Below, in pieces: positions 15,871-24,731 of a stretch of DNA of 56,839 nucleotides (the stretch's first letter is position 1; each line of letters opens with the position of its first letter). The DNA comes from Paludibacteraceae bacterium (GTDB lineage: Bacteria; Bacteroidota; Bacteroidia; Bacteroidales; Paludibacteraceae). The notes beneath the pieces are model-generated. The model did not search any database. It saw only the letters and a program-made list of their open reading frames with translations, and was not told the origin of the DNA. The position numbers were made by a program, and so were the translations under genes. The stretch spans positions 1-56,839 of the forward strand of contig JAKSKU010000015.1 of assembly GCA_024401565.1 (NCBI GenBank), read 5' to 3'.

Positions 15871-15928
15871 CAAAAATAACTTTTTAATTTCTTTAAGTGA
15901 ACTAATTTGTGTATAAAGTGTACTTTTG
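15871..15928. promoter_or_regulatory. Divergent promoter region of yicC and tsaB
   Basis: TATTTTTG on the minus strand (15871-15878) lies 28 nt before the yicC start. TACTTTTG on the plus strand (15921-15928) lies 20 nt before the tsaB start. Both match the TAnnTTTG -7 box; the -33 boxes are weak (TTCA with a 19-nt spacer on the minus strand). Confidence 0.5.
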
Positions 15929-15948
15929 TTAAAAAAATATACGGAAAT

Positions 15949-16644
15949 ATGGCGACAATCATAAATATCGAGACTTCTACTTCGTCTTGTTCGCTCTCTT
16001 TGGCGTCCGACGGAAAGATTTTGTTCTCGGCTTGCGACCCTACTGGTATGAACCACGCAAAACTTCTTGGCGGTTATGCAAAGGAGGCTCAAGATGTGTT
16101 GAAAGAGAAAAATTTGCACCTCGACGCGGTATGCGTGAGCCGCGGTCCTGGCTCTTACACTGGTCTTAGAATCGGTGTGTCGATGGCCAAAGGTCTTTGC
16201 TTTGGAGCTGATGCCAAACTTCTTGCTGTCGACACTCTTGCGTTGATTGCCCACACTGCAATAAAATCAGGAGCAGTGGCATCCAACGCTTTAGTTTGCC
16301 CAATGATCGATGCCCGCAGAATGGAGGTGTACGCGTCGTTCTTCGATACAGACATGACTCAGGTAAGAGCAACGTCAGCAGATATTATCGACGAAAACTC
16401 ATACGCCGACTATCTAAGCAGCAAGGAGGTTTACTTCTGCGGCAACGGTTCGGACAAATGCAAATCTGTGTTGACGGGAGCAAATGCCAAATTCGTCGAC
16501 GGCATCATCCCTACCGCTGAGAACATGGTAGAATTGAGCGAAAAATTGTATGCTGAAGAGAAATTTGAAGACGTCGCTTATTTCGAGCCTGAATACGTTA
16601 AAGAATTTGTGGCAACTGTCGCAAAGAACAAGGTTTTGGGGTGA
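15949..16644 (+). CDS. tsaB: tRNA t6A modification protein TsaB
   Basis: A 231-aa ASKHA-fold protein starting MATIINIETSTSSCSLSLAS; an upstream in-frame TTG at 15907 would add 14 residues unlike the family and overlaps the -7 box. VSRGPGSYTGLRIGVSMAKG (about 62-81) is the TsaB hallmark. TsaB is the non-catalytic partner of TsaD in the complex that makes N6-threonylcarbamoyladenosine at position 37 of ANN-decoding tRNAs. The stop codon overlaps the next start (GTGA). Confidence 0.93.
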   Translation: MATIINIETSTSSCSLSLASDGKILFSACDPTGMNHAKLLGGYAKEAQDVLKEKNLHLDAVCVSRGPGSYTGLRIGVSMAKGLCFGADAKLLAVDTLALIAHTAIKSGAVASNALVCPMIDARRMEVYASFFDTDMTQVRATSADIIDENSYADYLSSKEVYFCGNGSDKCKSVLTGANAKFVDGIIPTAENMVELSEKLYAEEKFEDVAYFEPEYVKEFVATVAKNKVLG

Positions 16645-17612
16645 AGAAAGTACTAATTATCATAGGGATAGCACTCAGCATCATTCTTGTAGCACTGACC
16701 GCAATAGGTTTCTACGCCCTCAACGCGAGCCTTGAGCTGGAGCACCGTGGTCAGAATCTCGAAGAGTCGTACGTCTATATACGAAAGGCTTATCCTGAGA
16801 CTGTATCATGGCTAGACTCTGTTCAGTCGACAGGTTCTTTAAAAGACGGTGCCTACACAAGAAACAACGGCGTCAACATCCACTATTTCTACGCGTCGGC
16901 CCCACAACCGACAGGCAAAACAGCAATTCTTCTGCACGGATATACCGACAATGCCATACGTATGCTGATGATCGGCAAAATCTTCAACCATGATTTCGGC
17001 TACAACATCATCATTCCAGATATGCCGCACGCAGGAATGAGCGACAAGGGCCATATCAGTATGGGATTCTATGAAAGTCAGATCGCGCTAGAGATGGCGG
17101 AAAAAGCCCATGCGCTTTATGGCAACGACTCCACTGAAATAGAAATCGCAATCCATGGAATATCCATGGGTGCAGCCACCGCTATGATGGCCGTGGCAGA
17201 CGATGAGGTTAACAAAAATCTTAACATCAAATGTGCGATAGAAGACTGCGGCTACACATCCTGTTGGGATGAGTTTTCAAAAGAGATACACAACGAATAC
17301 GGGATGCCTCCATTCCCACTACTCTACATATCCGACTTGGAATGCAAACTGAAATATGGATGGTGCTTCCATGATGTATCGTCGCTGGAAGCCGTTAAAA
17401 GCAGTTCAATCCCAATGCTTTTCATCCATGGCGACGCAGACACATACGTACCGACAGAGATGGTCAACACTCTTTACAACGCCAAGACAAAAGGTTATAA
17501 AGAGTTGTGGTTTGGCGAGGGTTCGGAGCATGCTCGCTCATATCTCGACCATAAAGAAGAGTATATTCAGAAAGTCGGGGGATTCCTACGAAAATGCGGA
17601 ATGTTGGATTAA
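16641..17612 (+). CDS. Membrane-anchored alpha/beta hydrolase
   Basis: A 323-aa protein starting at GTG 16641, overlapping the tsaB stop by 4 nt. Residues 1-27 form a signal anchor (VLIIIGIALSIILVALTAIG). The fold has the oxyanion HGYTDN (about 100), nucleophile elbow HGISMGAAT with serine (about 175), the acid in IHGDADTYVP and histidine in GSEHARSY. It resembles BAAT/acyl-CoA-thioesterase-like or prolyl-oligopeptidase-like hydrolases of Bacteroidota. The substrate is unknown; it acts outside the cytoplasmic membrane. Probably cotranscribed with tsaB. Confidence 0.85.
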   Translation: MKKVLIIIGIALSIILVALTAIGFYALNASLELEHRGQNLEESYVYIRKAYPETVSWLDSVQSTGSLKDGAYTRNNGVNIHYFYASAPQPTGKTAILLHGYTDNAIRMLMIGKIFNHDFGYNIIIPDMPHAGMSDKGHISMGFYESQIALEMAEKAHALYGNDSTEIEIAIHGISMGAATAMMAVADDEVNKNLNIKCAIEDCGYTSCWDEFSKEIHNEYGMPPFPLLYISDLECKLKYGWCFHDVSSLEAVKSSSIPMLFIHGDADTYVPTEMVNTLYNAKTKGYKELWFGEGSEHARSYLDHKEEYIQKVGGFLRKCGMLD

Positions 17613-17687
17613 ACTTACCAATCTTTCAATTGAAGAGATTGAAAAATTATAACTCATAAAGTCTCAACTAAAAAGACCATAAATAGA

Positions 17688-18848
17688 ATGATAGAAAAAA
17701 ATTACAATAAAGCAGACTATACAGATGTCGAGTCGCCATGTTATGTGGTGAGTGAGAAACATTTGCGCGCCAACTTGAGCCTCATCAAATCGGTGGCTGA
17801 AAGTGCGGGCGTGGAGATCATCATGGCGTTCAAGGCATTCGCGTTGTGGAAGGTATTCCCAATCGTGCGTGAATATATCGGCTGCACTACCGCTAGTTCA
17901 CTTTCAGAGGCTAGTCTTGCCGTCGACGAGATGAAAAACCTTGCGCATACGTATGCTCCCGTCTACACAGACAGAGAGTTTGATGAGATTGCCAAATGCT
18001 CGTCGCACATCACATTCAACAGCATCTCTCAGTTTGAGAAATATAAGAATCGCCTTGTTGTAGACGGCAGAAAGATCTCGGCTGGACTACGTATCAATCC
18101 TGAGTATTCGGCTGTAGAGACAGACCTATACAATCCATGCGCACCAGGCAGCCGTCTTGGAGTGACACTCGACAATCTAAAGAAAGCCGACCTTACAGGC
18201 ATCGACGGATTCCACTGTCATACACTATGCGAAAGCACATCGTATGAACTTGAGAAAACATTGAAAATCATAGAGGAAAAATTCGGAGAATTCCTACCAA
18301 AGATCAAGTGGCTCAACATGGGAGGCGGACACCTTATGACTCGTGCCGACTACGACACAGAGCATCTAATCTCAGTGTTGAAGGCATTCAAGAGCCGTCA
18401 TCCACACTTGCATATCATCCTTGAGCCAGGAAGTGCGTTTGCTTGGCAGACAGGTGAACTTGTGGCTGAGGTGCAGGATATCGTGGAGAATCACGGAGTG
18501 AAGACAGCTATCTTGGATGTGTCGTTTGCATGCCACATGCCAGACTGTCTTGAGATGCCATACAAACCAGCTATCTTGGGTGAGGTGGAAGACAGAAGCA
18601 CACCATACGTCTACAGAATGGGAGGCAACAGCTGCTTGAGCGGAGATTTCTACTCAGATTGGACCTTCGACCATGAACTGCAGGTCGGAGAAAAGATCAT
18701 CTTCATGGACATGAATCACTACACAACAGTGAAGACAACAATGTTCAACGGAATCACACACCCGTCGATTGCGCTACGCAAAATGAACGGGGAGTTGGAG
18801 TTGCTAAGAAAATACACTTACGCTGACTACAAGAGCAGAATGGCGTAA
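17688..18848 (+). CDS. nspC: Carboxynorspermidine/carboxyspermidine decarboxylase
   Basis: A 386-aa PLP enzyme of the alanine-racemase fold family. K49 in MAFKAFALWKVFP is the expected PLP lysine. Further signatures: GLRINPEYSAVETDLYNPCA, GFHCHTLCES, WLNMGGGH, EPGSAFAW, and the second-subunit catalytic segment GGNSCLSGDFYSDW with its cysteine. It removes CO2 from carboxy(nor)spermidine in the aspartate-semialdehyde polyamine route usual in gut Bacteroidota. The partner carboxyspermidine dehydrogenase is not in this window. It has its own terminator at 18898-18934. Confidence 0.95.
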   Translation: MIEKNYNKADYTDVESPCYVVSEKHLRANLSLIKSVAESAGVEIIMAFKAFALWKVFPIVREYIGCTTASSLSEASLAVDEMKNLAHTYAPVYTDREFDEIAKCSSHITFNSISQFEKYKNRLVVDGRKISAGLRINPEYSAVETDLYNPCAPGSRLGVTLDNLKKADLTGIDGFHCHTLCESTSYELEKTLKIIEEKFGEFLPKIKWLNMGGGHLMTRADYDTEHLISVLKAFKSRHPHLHIILEPGSAFAWQTGELVAEVQDIVENHGVKTAILDVSFACHMPDCLEMPYKPAILGEVEDRSTPYVYRMGGNSCLSGDFYSDWTFDHELQVGEKIIFMDMNHYTTVKTTMFNGITHPSIALRKMNGELELLRKYTYADYKSRMA

Positions 18849-18852
18849 AATC

Positions 18853-18880
18853 TCGTAGAGACGCACGGACGTGCGTGTCA
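18853..18880 (+). repeat. GTAGAGACG-type hairpin repeat
   Basis: TCGTAGAGACGCACGG followed by ACGTGCGTGTCA, with stem ACGCACG/CGTGCGT. It sits directly after the nspC stop. The copy at 24701-24728 is the same sequence inverted, with one base different in the loop. Confidence 0.7.
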
Positions 18881-18897
18881 CAAAAATTAGGATATAC

Positions 18898-18934
18898 AAA
18901 AGACGTTGCAGATGGATTTGCAACGTCTTTTTTC
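18898..18934 (+). terminator. Terminator after nspC
   Basis: AAAGACGTTGCA (18899-18910) pairs with TGCAACGTCTTT (18919-18930) and is followed by TTTTC. The stem is symmetric enough to serve cysK from the other side too. Confidence 0.85.
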
Positions 18935-19031
18935 TTGGATTATAGCAGCCACGACAAAAAAAGTGACTCCACTTATCTTATGGAGCCACTTACCAAATCA
19001 ACTATGGCATTTATGAAACATTACTATAAAA

Positions 19032-19958
19032 TTATTCTGCCAACGCGGTAGACAAATAACGCTCTCCTGTATCAGGAAGAAGTGCGACGATTGTCTTGCC
19101 CTTGTTCTCAGGACGTTTTGCCACCTGGATGGCTGTGTACAAAGATGCACCTGATGAGATTCCCGCGAAGAATCCGTTTCTTCCAAGGCGTTTTGCGGTT
19201 GCGATCGCATCTTCGTTGCTGACAGTAAGAATCTCGTCGATATACTCTCTGTTGAAGTTCTTTGGCTCAAAACCAGCACCGATTCCCTGGATCTTGTGTG
19301 GACCAGGAGCGTTACCTGAAAGCACTGCACTTGCTGATGGCTCAACTGCCACAGCCTTAACCGATGACTTGTGTGACTTCAATCTCTTTGAAACACCACT
19401 GACTGTACCACCAGTTCCAACTCCTGCGACGAAGATATCCACGTCGCCATCTGTATCTTTCCAGATCTCCTCTGCAGTTGTATTCTCGTGGATTGCTGGG
19501 TTGGCTGCGTTCTCAAACTGCAATGGCAAGAATGAACCTGGAGTAGACGCTACGATCTCCTTAGCCTTTGCGATTGCTCCCTTCATTCCTTCGCTACCAG
19601 GAGTCAAAACAAGTTCTGCTCCGTAAGCTGCGATCAACTTTCTGCGCTCGACACTCATTGTCTCTGGCATTACGATGATCACCTTATATCCTTTAACTGC
19701 ACCTACCCATGCAAGACCGATACCTGTGTTGCCACTTGTTGGCTCAACGATAACACCACCCTGCTTAAGCAAACCGTCTCTCTCTGCCTGCTCAATCATT
19801 GCAAGCGCGATACGATCCTTTACGCTTCCACCAGGGTTGAAAGCCTCAACCTTAACCAAAAGCTTTGCCTGAAGGTTCTCCTCCTTCTCAATGTTGCTTA
19901 GTCTTACCAATGGAGTGCGACCGATTAGGTCTGTGAAGTTATTATAAATCTGTGCCAT
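19032..19958 (-). CDS. cysK: Cysteine synthase A (O-acetylserine sulfhydrylase)
   Basis: A 308-aa PLP enzyme converting O-acetylserine and sulfide to cysteine. K47 in [11 protein letters not shown] binds [18 protein letters not shown] is the substrate loop; [12 protein letters not shown] binds the PLP phosphate; [11 protein letters not shown] and [16 protein letters not shown] close the protein as in CysK. Length matches the family. Monocistronic, with an AT-rich TTAATAATTAATAATTAATA string just before the start. Confidence 0.95.
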   Translation of the reverse strand: MAQIYNNFTDLIGRTPLVRLSNIEKEENLQAKLLVKVEAFNPGGSVKDRIALAMIEQAERDGLLKQGGVIVEPTSGNTGIGLAWVGAVKGYKVIIVMPETMSVERRKLIAAYGAELVLTPGSEGMKGAIAKAKEIVASTPGSFLPLQFENAANPAIHENTTAEEIWKDTDGDVDIFVAGVGTGGTVSGVSKRLKSHKSSVKAVAVEPSASAVLSGNAPGPHKIQGIGAGFEPKNFNREYIDEILTVSNEDAIATAKRLGRNGFFAGISSGASLYTAIQVAKRPENKGKTIVALLPDTGERYLSTALAE

Positions 19959-20007
19959 AGTCTTTGTAGTTAATAATTAATAATTAATAGTTAAGATGTC
20001 GTCCAAA

Positions 20008-20072
20008 ATGAGGATTGTTAAGGGCGGAACGCCCTAACCCCACACCATCACGCGAGTCCGAAGGACGAGCGT
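20008..20072 (-). repeat. CATTGGGGTTAGGGCG dispersed repeat
   Basis: On the minus strand it reads GCTCGTCCTTCGGACTCGCG, then GGTGTGGGGTTAGGGCG, TTCCGCCC and TTAACAATCCTCATTTT. Member of the family at 3990-4045 and 11586-11640, in opposite orientation. Confidence 0.6.
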
Positions 20073-20119
20073 TTTAATAAAGATAGGATTGGACAGCATA
20101 TAATTGTCAAGTCAAACCG

Positions 20120-20587
20120 TTAATTCAATAATTTCTCAAATTTTATGTTTACTCTTGTGTAATGAGGAGTGAAATCCTTCACTTCGCTGAATCCGTACTT
20201 GTTGTAGAGGCCCATAGCCGCTTTCAATCTCGTGTTGGATTCCAAGATTAGTTTATCAATGTTGTTGTCTTTAGCGTAGTTGAAAATCGCTTCAAACAAT
20301 AGGTTAGCCACTCCCTTTCCCTGTGCTGCCGGATCCACCGCAAGTTTGGATATCTCATATTCAGATTCTCCGTGCTTTAGTAGAGCCACACATCCAAGGA
20401 CATTCCCGTCTTCAGTGGCGAAGAAAAGATGACCACCTTTGTTAAGGATCTCTCTGTCGGGATGAGTGAGAAGTTCAACCTCAAATGGCTCGATTGCGTT
20501 TTCGTCGAAGAAGCGAGTAATCCAACCACGGTTGAGAGCTTCGAATGATTTCGTATATTGGGGTTTCCATGTTTCAATCTGTGCCAT
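20120..20587 (-). CDS. GNAT family N-acetyltransferase
   Basis: A 155-aa protein starting at ATG 20587 (MAQIETWKPQYTKSFEALN); an upstream in-frame TTG would add three residues. ISKLAVDPAAQGKGVANLLF is the acetyl-CoA-binding motif A, and ESNTRLKAAMGLYNKYGFSE the family's typical C-terminal signature. The acceptor is unknown. It lies downstream of metY on the same strand, 58 nt away with a hairpin between. Confidence 0.88.
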   Translation of the reverse strand: MAQIETWKPQYTKSFEALNRGWITRFFDENAIEPFEVELLTHPDREILNKGGHLFFATEDGNVLGCVALLKHGESEYEISKLAVDPAAQGKGVANLLFEAIFNYAKDNNIDKLILESNTRLKAAMGLYNKYGFSEVKDFTPHYTRVNIKFEKLLN

Positions 20588-20619
20588 AAGCTTCAATTTT
20601 TTTAATTAAACTGCTTGTG

Positions 20620-20642
20620 GTAACGGGTTAATAACCCGTTAC
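20620..20642. repeat. GTAACGGG palindrome between metY and the GNAT gene
   Basis: GTAACGGG TTAATAA CCCGTTAC is a perfect 8-bp stem with a 7-nt loop, 3 nt past the metY stop. There is no T run, so it is more likely a processing or stability hairpin or an intergenic repeat than a full terminator. Confidence 0.5.
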
Positions 20643-20645
20643 ACA

Positions 20646-21935
20646 TTAAATTGCGTCGAATGCCTGCTTCAAATCGTCAAGGATATCGTCGATATGCTCA
20701 GTACCGATACTCAATCTGATTGTCGACGGAGTGATGTGCTGCTGGGCTGCCTCCTCTGGAGAAAGCTGAGAGTGAGTAGTTGTGAATGGGTGGATCACAA
20801 GGCTCTTCACGTCGGCTACATTAGCAAGAAGAGAGAATATCTTTAGTGAATCGATGAACTTCCAAGCTGCTTCCTGTCCGCCCTTGATCTCGAATGTGAA
20901 GATTGAAGCACCACCATTAGGGAAATACTTCTTATAAAGAGCGTTATCTCTGTGGCTTGCAAGCGACGGGTGGTTAACCTTCTCCACCTTTGGATTCTTG
21001 CTTAGGAAATCAACCACCTTCAATGCGTTCTCCACGTGGCGCTCAACTCTCAATGAAAGAGTCTCAAGACCCTGAAGAAGGATGAATGCGTTGAATGGTG
21101 AAAGTGTTGCGCCTGTATCACGAAGGATCACCGCACGGATACGAGTGACGAATGCTGCTGCACCTGCAACGTCGGCAAACACTGCTCCGTGGTATGATGG
21201 GTCTGGCTTAGCAAGTGTAGGGAACTTGTCTGCGTTTGCCTTCCAGTCGAATTTTCCACCGTCTACGATAACACCACCTAGGGAAGAACCGTGACCGCCG
21301 ATAAACTTAGTAGCCGAGTGAACCACGATATCAGCGCCGTGCTCAAGCGGACGGATCAAGTAAGGAGTTCCAAATGTGTTATCAATGATAAGAGGAAGAT
21401 TGTGCTTGTGAGCGATAGCCGCTACCTTTTCAATATCAAGCACATCGCTGTTTGGATTTCCAAGTGTCTCAGCGAAAATCACCTTTGTATTAGGCTTGAT
21501 TGCCTTCTCAATAGCATCGTAGTCTGAGAAATCTACGATTGAATAATCAACACCCTGAGTTGTTAGTGTATGAGTGATCAAGTTGTAAGAACCACCGTAG
21601 ATGTTGTCGGCAGCAACGATGTGATCACCGTTCTGAGCAATGTTCTGTAGAGCGTAAGTGATTGCTGCTGCACCAGACGCTACTGCAAGTCCGGCAACGC
21701 CACCCTCAAGAGCTGCAACACGGTCCTCAAAAACACCCTGAGTAGAGTTAGTCAAACGACCGTAGATGTTACCAGCGTCACGAAGACCGAAACGGTCAGC
21801 AGCGTGCTGTGAGTTGTTGAAAACGTAAGAAGTAGTCTGGTAAATAGGAACTGCGCGAGCTCCTGTTACTGGATCTGGGTTCTCCTGTCCTACATGAAGT
21901 TGTAGAGTCTCGAAATGAAGTTTTTTCTGTGCCAT
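20646..21935 (-). CDS. metY: O-acetylhomoserine sulfhydrylase
   Basis: A 429-aa Cys/Met-metabolism PLP enzyme making homocysteine from O-acetylhomoserine and sulfide. K210 in VVHSATKFIGGHGSSLGG binds PLP. FETLQLHVGQENPDPVTGAR at the start and HPFTTTHSQLSPEEAA near the end, together with the ~430-residue length, distinguish MetY from the shorter cystathionine enzymes. With cysK nearby this gives direct sulfide assimilation into both cysteine and homocysteine. It has a -7 box at 21992-21999; I see no SAM riboswitch in the leader. Confidence 0.95.
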   Translation of the reverse strand: MAQKKLHFETLQLHVGQENPDPVTGARAVPIYQTTSYVFNNSQHAADRFGLRDAGNIYGRLTNSTQGVFEDRVAALEGGVAGLAVASGAAAITYALQNIAQNGDHIVAADNIYGGSYNLITHTLTTQGVDYSIVDFSDYDAIEKAIKPNTKVIFAETLGNPNSDVLDIEKVAAIAHKHNLPLIIDNTFGTPYLIRPLEHGADIVVHSATKFIGGHGSSLGGVIVDGGKFDWKANADKFPTLAKPDPSYHGAVFADVAGAAAFVTRIRAVILRDTGATLSPFNAFILLQGLETLSLRVERHVENALKVVDFLSKNPKVEKVNHPSLASHRDNALYKKYFPNGGASIFTFEIKGGQEAAWKFIDSLKIFSLLANVADVKSLVIHPFTTTHSQLSPEEAAQQHITPSTIRLSIGTEHIDDILDDLKQAFDAI

Positions 21936-21991
21936 AGTCTTTTGTATTTTATAGTTAATGTTTCGTTTTCTTTTGTTTTCTTTTTACACTG

Positions 21992-21999
21992 CAAAGGTA
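21992..21999 (-). promoter_or_regulatory. -7 promoter box of metY
   Basis: TACCTTTG on the minus strand matches TAnnTTTG, about 57 nt before the metY start. No clear TTTG is found at the -33 distance. Confidence 0.45.
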
Positions 22000-22260
22000 T
22001 ACCGAGTTGCATTATCTGCTATGAAAAATTATAAATTAAGAATATAAAAACATATACAAGCAAGAATCATAGAATATCTCACTATTAGCAGTGCTTTCTT
22101 ATGCAGTTTGAAGAATGAGAAAAAAACAACATTATAATAAAATGACAATAGACAGATGAATATATACTTCCTCAAAAGTAAAAAGCCTGATAGCATAAGC
22201 AAAAAAAGGGTTCACAGCCAAAGCCATGAACCCATTTTATACCAAAAGCAAGTTTCAAAC
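22000..22260. other. Intergenic region between metY and the 655-aa secreted protein
   Basis: AT-rich DNA with no gene. It contains the metY promoter side on the left and the terminator of the secreted-protein gene at 22200-22236. Nothing else recognisable. Confidence 0.5.
22200..22236 (-). terminator. Terminator of the 655-aa secreted-protein gene
   Basis: On the minus strand GGGTTCA and TGAACCC enclose a short loop and are followed by seven T residues, about 27 nt after the stop at 22261. Confidence 0.75.
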
Positions 22261-24228
22261 CTACTTATTCACAAAAACCTTCTTATCGCCTACAATATAG
22301 AACGAACCTTTCTCAAGACCTTTCAACGCCTCAGAAAGTTTGACGCTGCTCTTCAAGACAGTACCGTCGACAGAATAAACATTAACTATAGAATCGGCAT
22401 CTGAATTAAGATTTTCTGCATCTGAATGACCACCATTAGTTGTGCCTTGCGGAAACTCTATAGACATCTCTATAGACATATAGTCAATAGATACTATCGC
22501 ACCATCCATCTGAGCAAACTCAGGAGACAACGTATAATGAGAAAGGTCATCGTTAGCATGAGGCATCGATCCTTCATAAACAACGTCCATACGCAATACA
22601 TGTGTTTCATCTTCCGTCATTGGCACCCTAGCCACATCCATCAAACTTCTGAATTTAGCAACGCCAGTTTGGGAATCGATATCCTTCAAGCTACCCAACA
22701 ATTCTCCTGTAACGTCATCATATAGATATACGCTCATTCGATCGTTTGTAACAAATCCATGACTAGTTCTTACTCGGAAAGAACCTTCAGCATCCATTCT
22801 ATAAGAAGGCTTGATATAAGCTCTCATAGAAAAACGATAATTCTCATTTATGTAAGGATCAGAAGGAATCTTGAATACTACGACACTACCATTAGGTTCG
22901 GAAATATTCATGAAATAATTCTCATAATTATCTCCAATAATACCTCTGAGAGTATCATCAACACTTGGCATGTAATTTCCAAAAGTATTTCTCAAGTTTC
23001 CTATCATATAAGGACAAGTACCTTTAGAAAACTCTACAGAAAAATCCCCAAAAGAATGAACTACATCCTGCTCCAATTTTCCTGTATTAGAGCCTGTAGG
23101 ATCAAAGTGAGTTCCACAAAAATAAATTGCGGAATCAATAGGATAAGGGTGGCAATCTACTCCATAAACATTGAATTCAAGTTCTCTTGTCGAAGCAAAA
23201 AGAATATTGCTAACCGCTAACTTATAACGAACAGGCCCAACTTGATCAACATAAATAGCAGCGTCTATATATTTATCACCTGTTCCGCTTACATTCTCCA
23301 ACAATTCCCAGTCTGTGCCATTCTGCTTGTACCACTCGTACGTCGAATTTATAGGGAATCCCGCTGCATGGCACATGACAGAATCTCCAACACATGTTGA
23401 TTTCGAGGTGAAACAATAGGTTTCATACTCAGTATACGAATAATCGATTGCAACTTTAGAACATTCAAACTGAGCAAATTCAACAGTATACTTATAATTC
23501 TCTAAACCTATACTCGTTTCTGGCAAAGTGCCATAACAGCAAACATCCAAACATATAATATCAGACGTCTTAACGCTATCCATATTTAACACTTGCGACA
23601 AAGAAACTCGTGTATTAGAGTTCTGAATGACGACAGGCTTGATTTTTCCATCAACAACCTCATTGTCAGATCCATTCAATGCGTTTCCTTGTAAATCATA
23701 CGCCATAATCTCAAGAAAGTCTTTATCTTGTGAACCATTTTGCGTTCTCACCATAAATTTCGCATTTGCCCAGGCTTCCGAAACAGATGAAGTGCAATTT
23801 TTCTTCGCCTGCACATAGACTCGCATTTTGAACTTGTACGATTTTCCACTAAAAGTTTTAGCAGGAAAACCTAAAGAATAAGCAGAGCCATTGGGATTAT
23901 CGTAAAACAAATAATTAGACTCTAGATCTAAACCTGGAACGTTGTCGAAATATTCGTTAAGATTCGACCCCATTTGATAATCGGAAAGGCTTCCAATTTC
24001 AAAATTAATTCCATACACCGCAAAATTTGCCGCTATGTCGTCCTCATTGTTTATTACTGTGGAATCGAGAAAAGTGGATCCTACAGGAAATGTTTTACAG
24101 TATTCCTCCGGATAAGCAAACGCGCTTCCCTGCACACCAAACACCATGGACAAAGCCAGCAAATAGTTTTTCGCACTAAGCCATTTCTTGGAAACGAAAT
24201 CTTGATGCATTAGTAAATTTTTTTTCAT
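22261..24228 (-). CDS. Large secreted protein with duplicated beta domain
   Basis: A 655-aa exported protein; the signal peptide is unusually long (about 38 residues, ending GVQGSAFA). Two ~190-residue domains resemble each other: the first has NPNGSAYSLGFPAKTFSGKS and YKFKMRVYV, the second EPNGSVVVFKIPSDPYINEN and YRFSMRAYI. Both end in a similar EFAQxxxxxVxIDY string. Between them lies an Ig-like segment (CVGDSVMCHAAGFP ... YEWYKQ) typical of Bacteroidota surface proteins. The C-terminus (VNVYSVDGTVLKSSVKLSEA ... KKVFVNK) looks like a short sorting tail. Many cysteines suggest disulfides. Function unknown; surface adhesion or glycan binding is possible. Confidence 0.75.
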   Translation of the reverse strand: MKKNLLMHQDFVSKKWLSAKNYLLALSMVFGVQGSAFAYPEEYCKTFPVGSTFLDSTVINNEDDIAANFAVYGINFEIGSLSDYQMGSNLNEYFDNVPGLDLESNYLFYDNPNGSAYSLGFPAKTFSGKSYKFKMRVYVQAKKNCTSSVSEAWANAKFMVRTQNGSQDKDFLEIMAYDLQGNALNGSDNEVVDGKIKPVVIQNSNTRVSLSQVLNMDSVKTSDIICLDVCCYGTLPETSIGLENYKYTVEFAQFECSKVAIDYSYTEYETYCFTSKSTCVGDSVMCHAAGFPINSTYEWYKQNGTDWELLENVSGTGDKYIDAAIYVDQVGPVRYKLAVSNILFASTRELEFNVYGVDCHPYPIDSAIYFCGTHFDPTGSNTGKLEQDVVHSFGDFSVEFSKGTCPYMIGNLRNTFGNYMPSVDDTLRGIIGDNYENYFMNISEPNGSVVVFKIPSDPYINENYRFSMRAYIKPSYRMDAEGSFRVRTSHGFVTNDRMSVYLYDDVTGELLGSLKDIDSQTGVAKFRSLMDVARVPMTEDETHVLRMDVVYEGSMPHANDDLSHYTLSPEFAQMDGAIVSIDYMSIEMSIEFPQGTTNGGHSDAENLNSDADSIVNVYSVDGTVLKSSVKLSEALKGLEKGSFYIVGDKKVFVNK

Positions 24229-24405
24229 TCAAAAATCAATTATACGTTTAATAAAATCATCATCAGCCTCTTCAACTAAACAGTACAAATTTAGAAATTA
24301 TTTATTTCTTATATAAAAATTCCAGGCATTTATTTTACGCTGTTCATTAAAAACAAAAAAAGCAGTTGAATAATCAACTGCCCTTGGTCTAATTTTTTTA
24401 TTTAT

Positions 24406-24481
24406 TGGTGGCTCGCTTGGGGCTCGAACCCAAGACCCCATCCTTAAAAGGGATGTGCTCTACCAGCTGAGCTAGCGAACC
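24406..24481 (-). tRNA. tRNA-Lys (TTT)
   Basis: A 76-nt cloverleaf on the minus strand: acceptor GGTTCGC pairs with GCGAGCC, the D-arm has AGCTCAGCTGGTAGAGC, the anticodon stem-loop is CATCC CTTTTAA GGATG with anticodon TTT, the T-arm is CTTGGGTTCGAGCCCCAAG, and discriminator A with CCA is encoded. Confidence 0.97.
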
Positions 24482-24631
24482 TCCCGATTTTTCAATCGTG
24501 GTGCAAAGGTAATGCTTTTTTCCAAATATACAAATTAATGATGGCAAAAATGATAAAATAAAGGACACAAGACGCAAAAAATGGATAGTTCGCCTTAAGA
24601 ATCCTTCAATTTACATCACAAACCTGCAAAC

Positions 24632-24664
24632 AAAAAGGAGACGCGAAAACAGATTCGCGTCCCC
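24632..24664 (-). terminator. Terminator of prs
   Basis: On the minus strand GGGGACGCGAA and TTCGCGTCTCC pair, followed by TTTTTG, about 70 nt after the prs stop. Confidence 0.7.
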
Positions 24665-24700
24665 ATGTATATCATAACGATATTTTCAAAACCTAAATCT

Positions 24701-24728
24701 TGACACGCACGACCGTGCGTCTCTACGA
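24701..24728 (-). repeat. GTAGAGACG-type hairpin repeat
   Basis: On the minus strand TCGTAGAGACGCACGG then TCGTGCGTGTCA, nearly identical to 18853-18880. It lies 3 nt after the prs stop, just as the other copy lies just after the nspC stop. Confidence 0.7.
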
Positions 24729-24731
24729 GTA

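Noticed and set aside
21936-22140. SAM riboswitch before metY
   Set aside because: The leader is short (~50 nt from the likely start point) and AT-rich, with no multi-helix structure that I can see.
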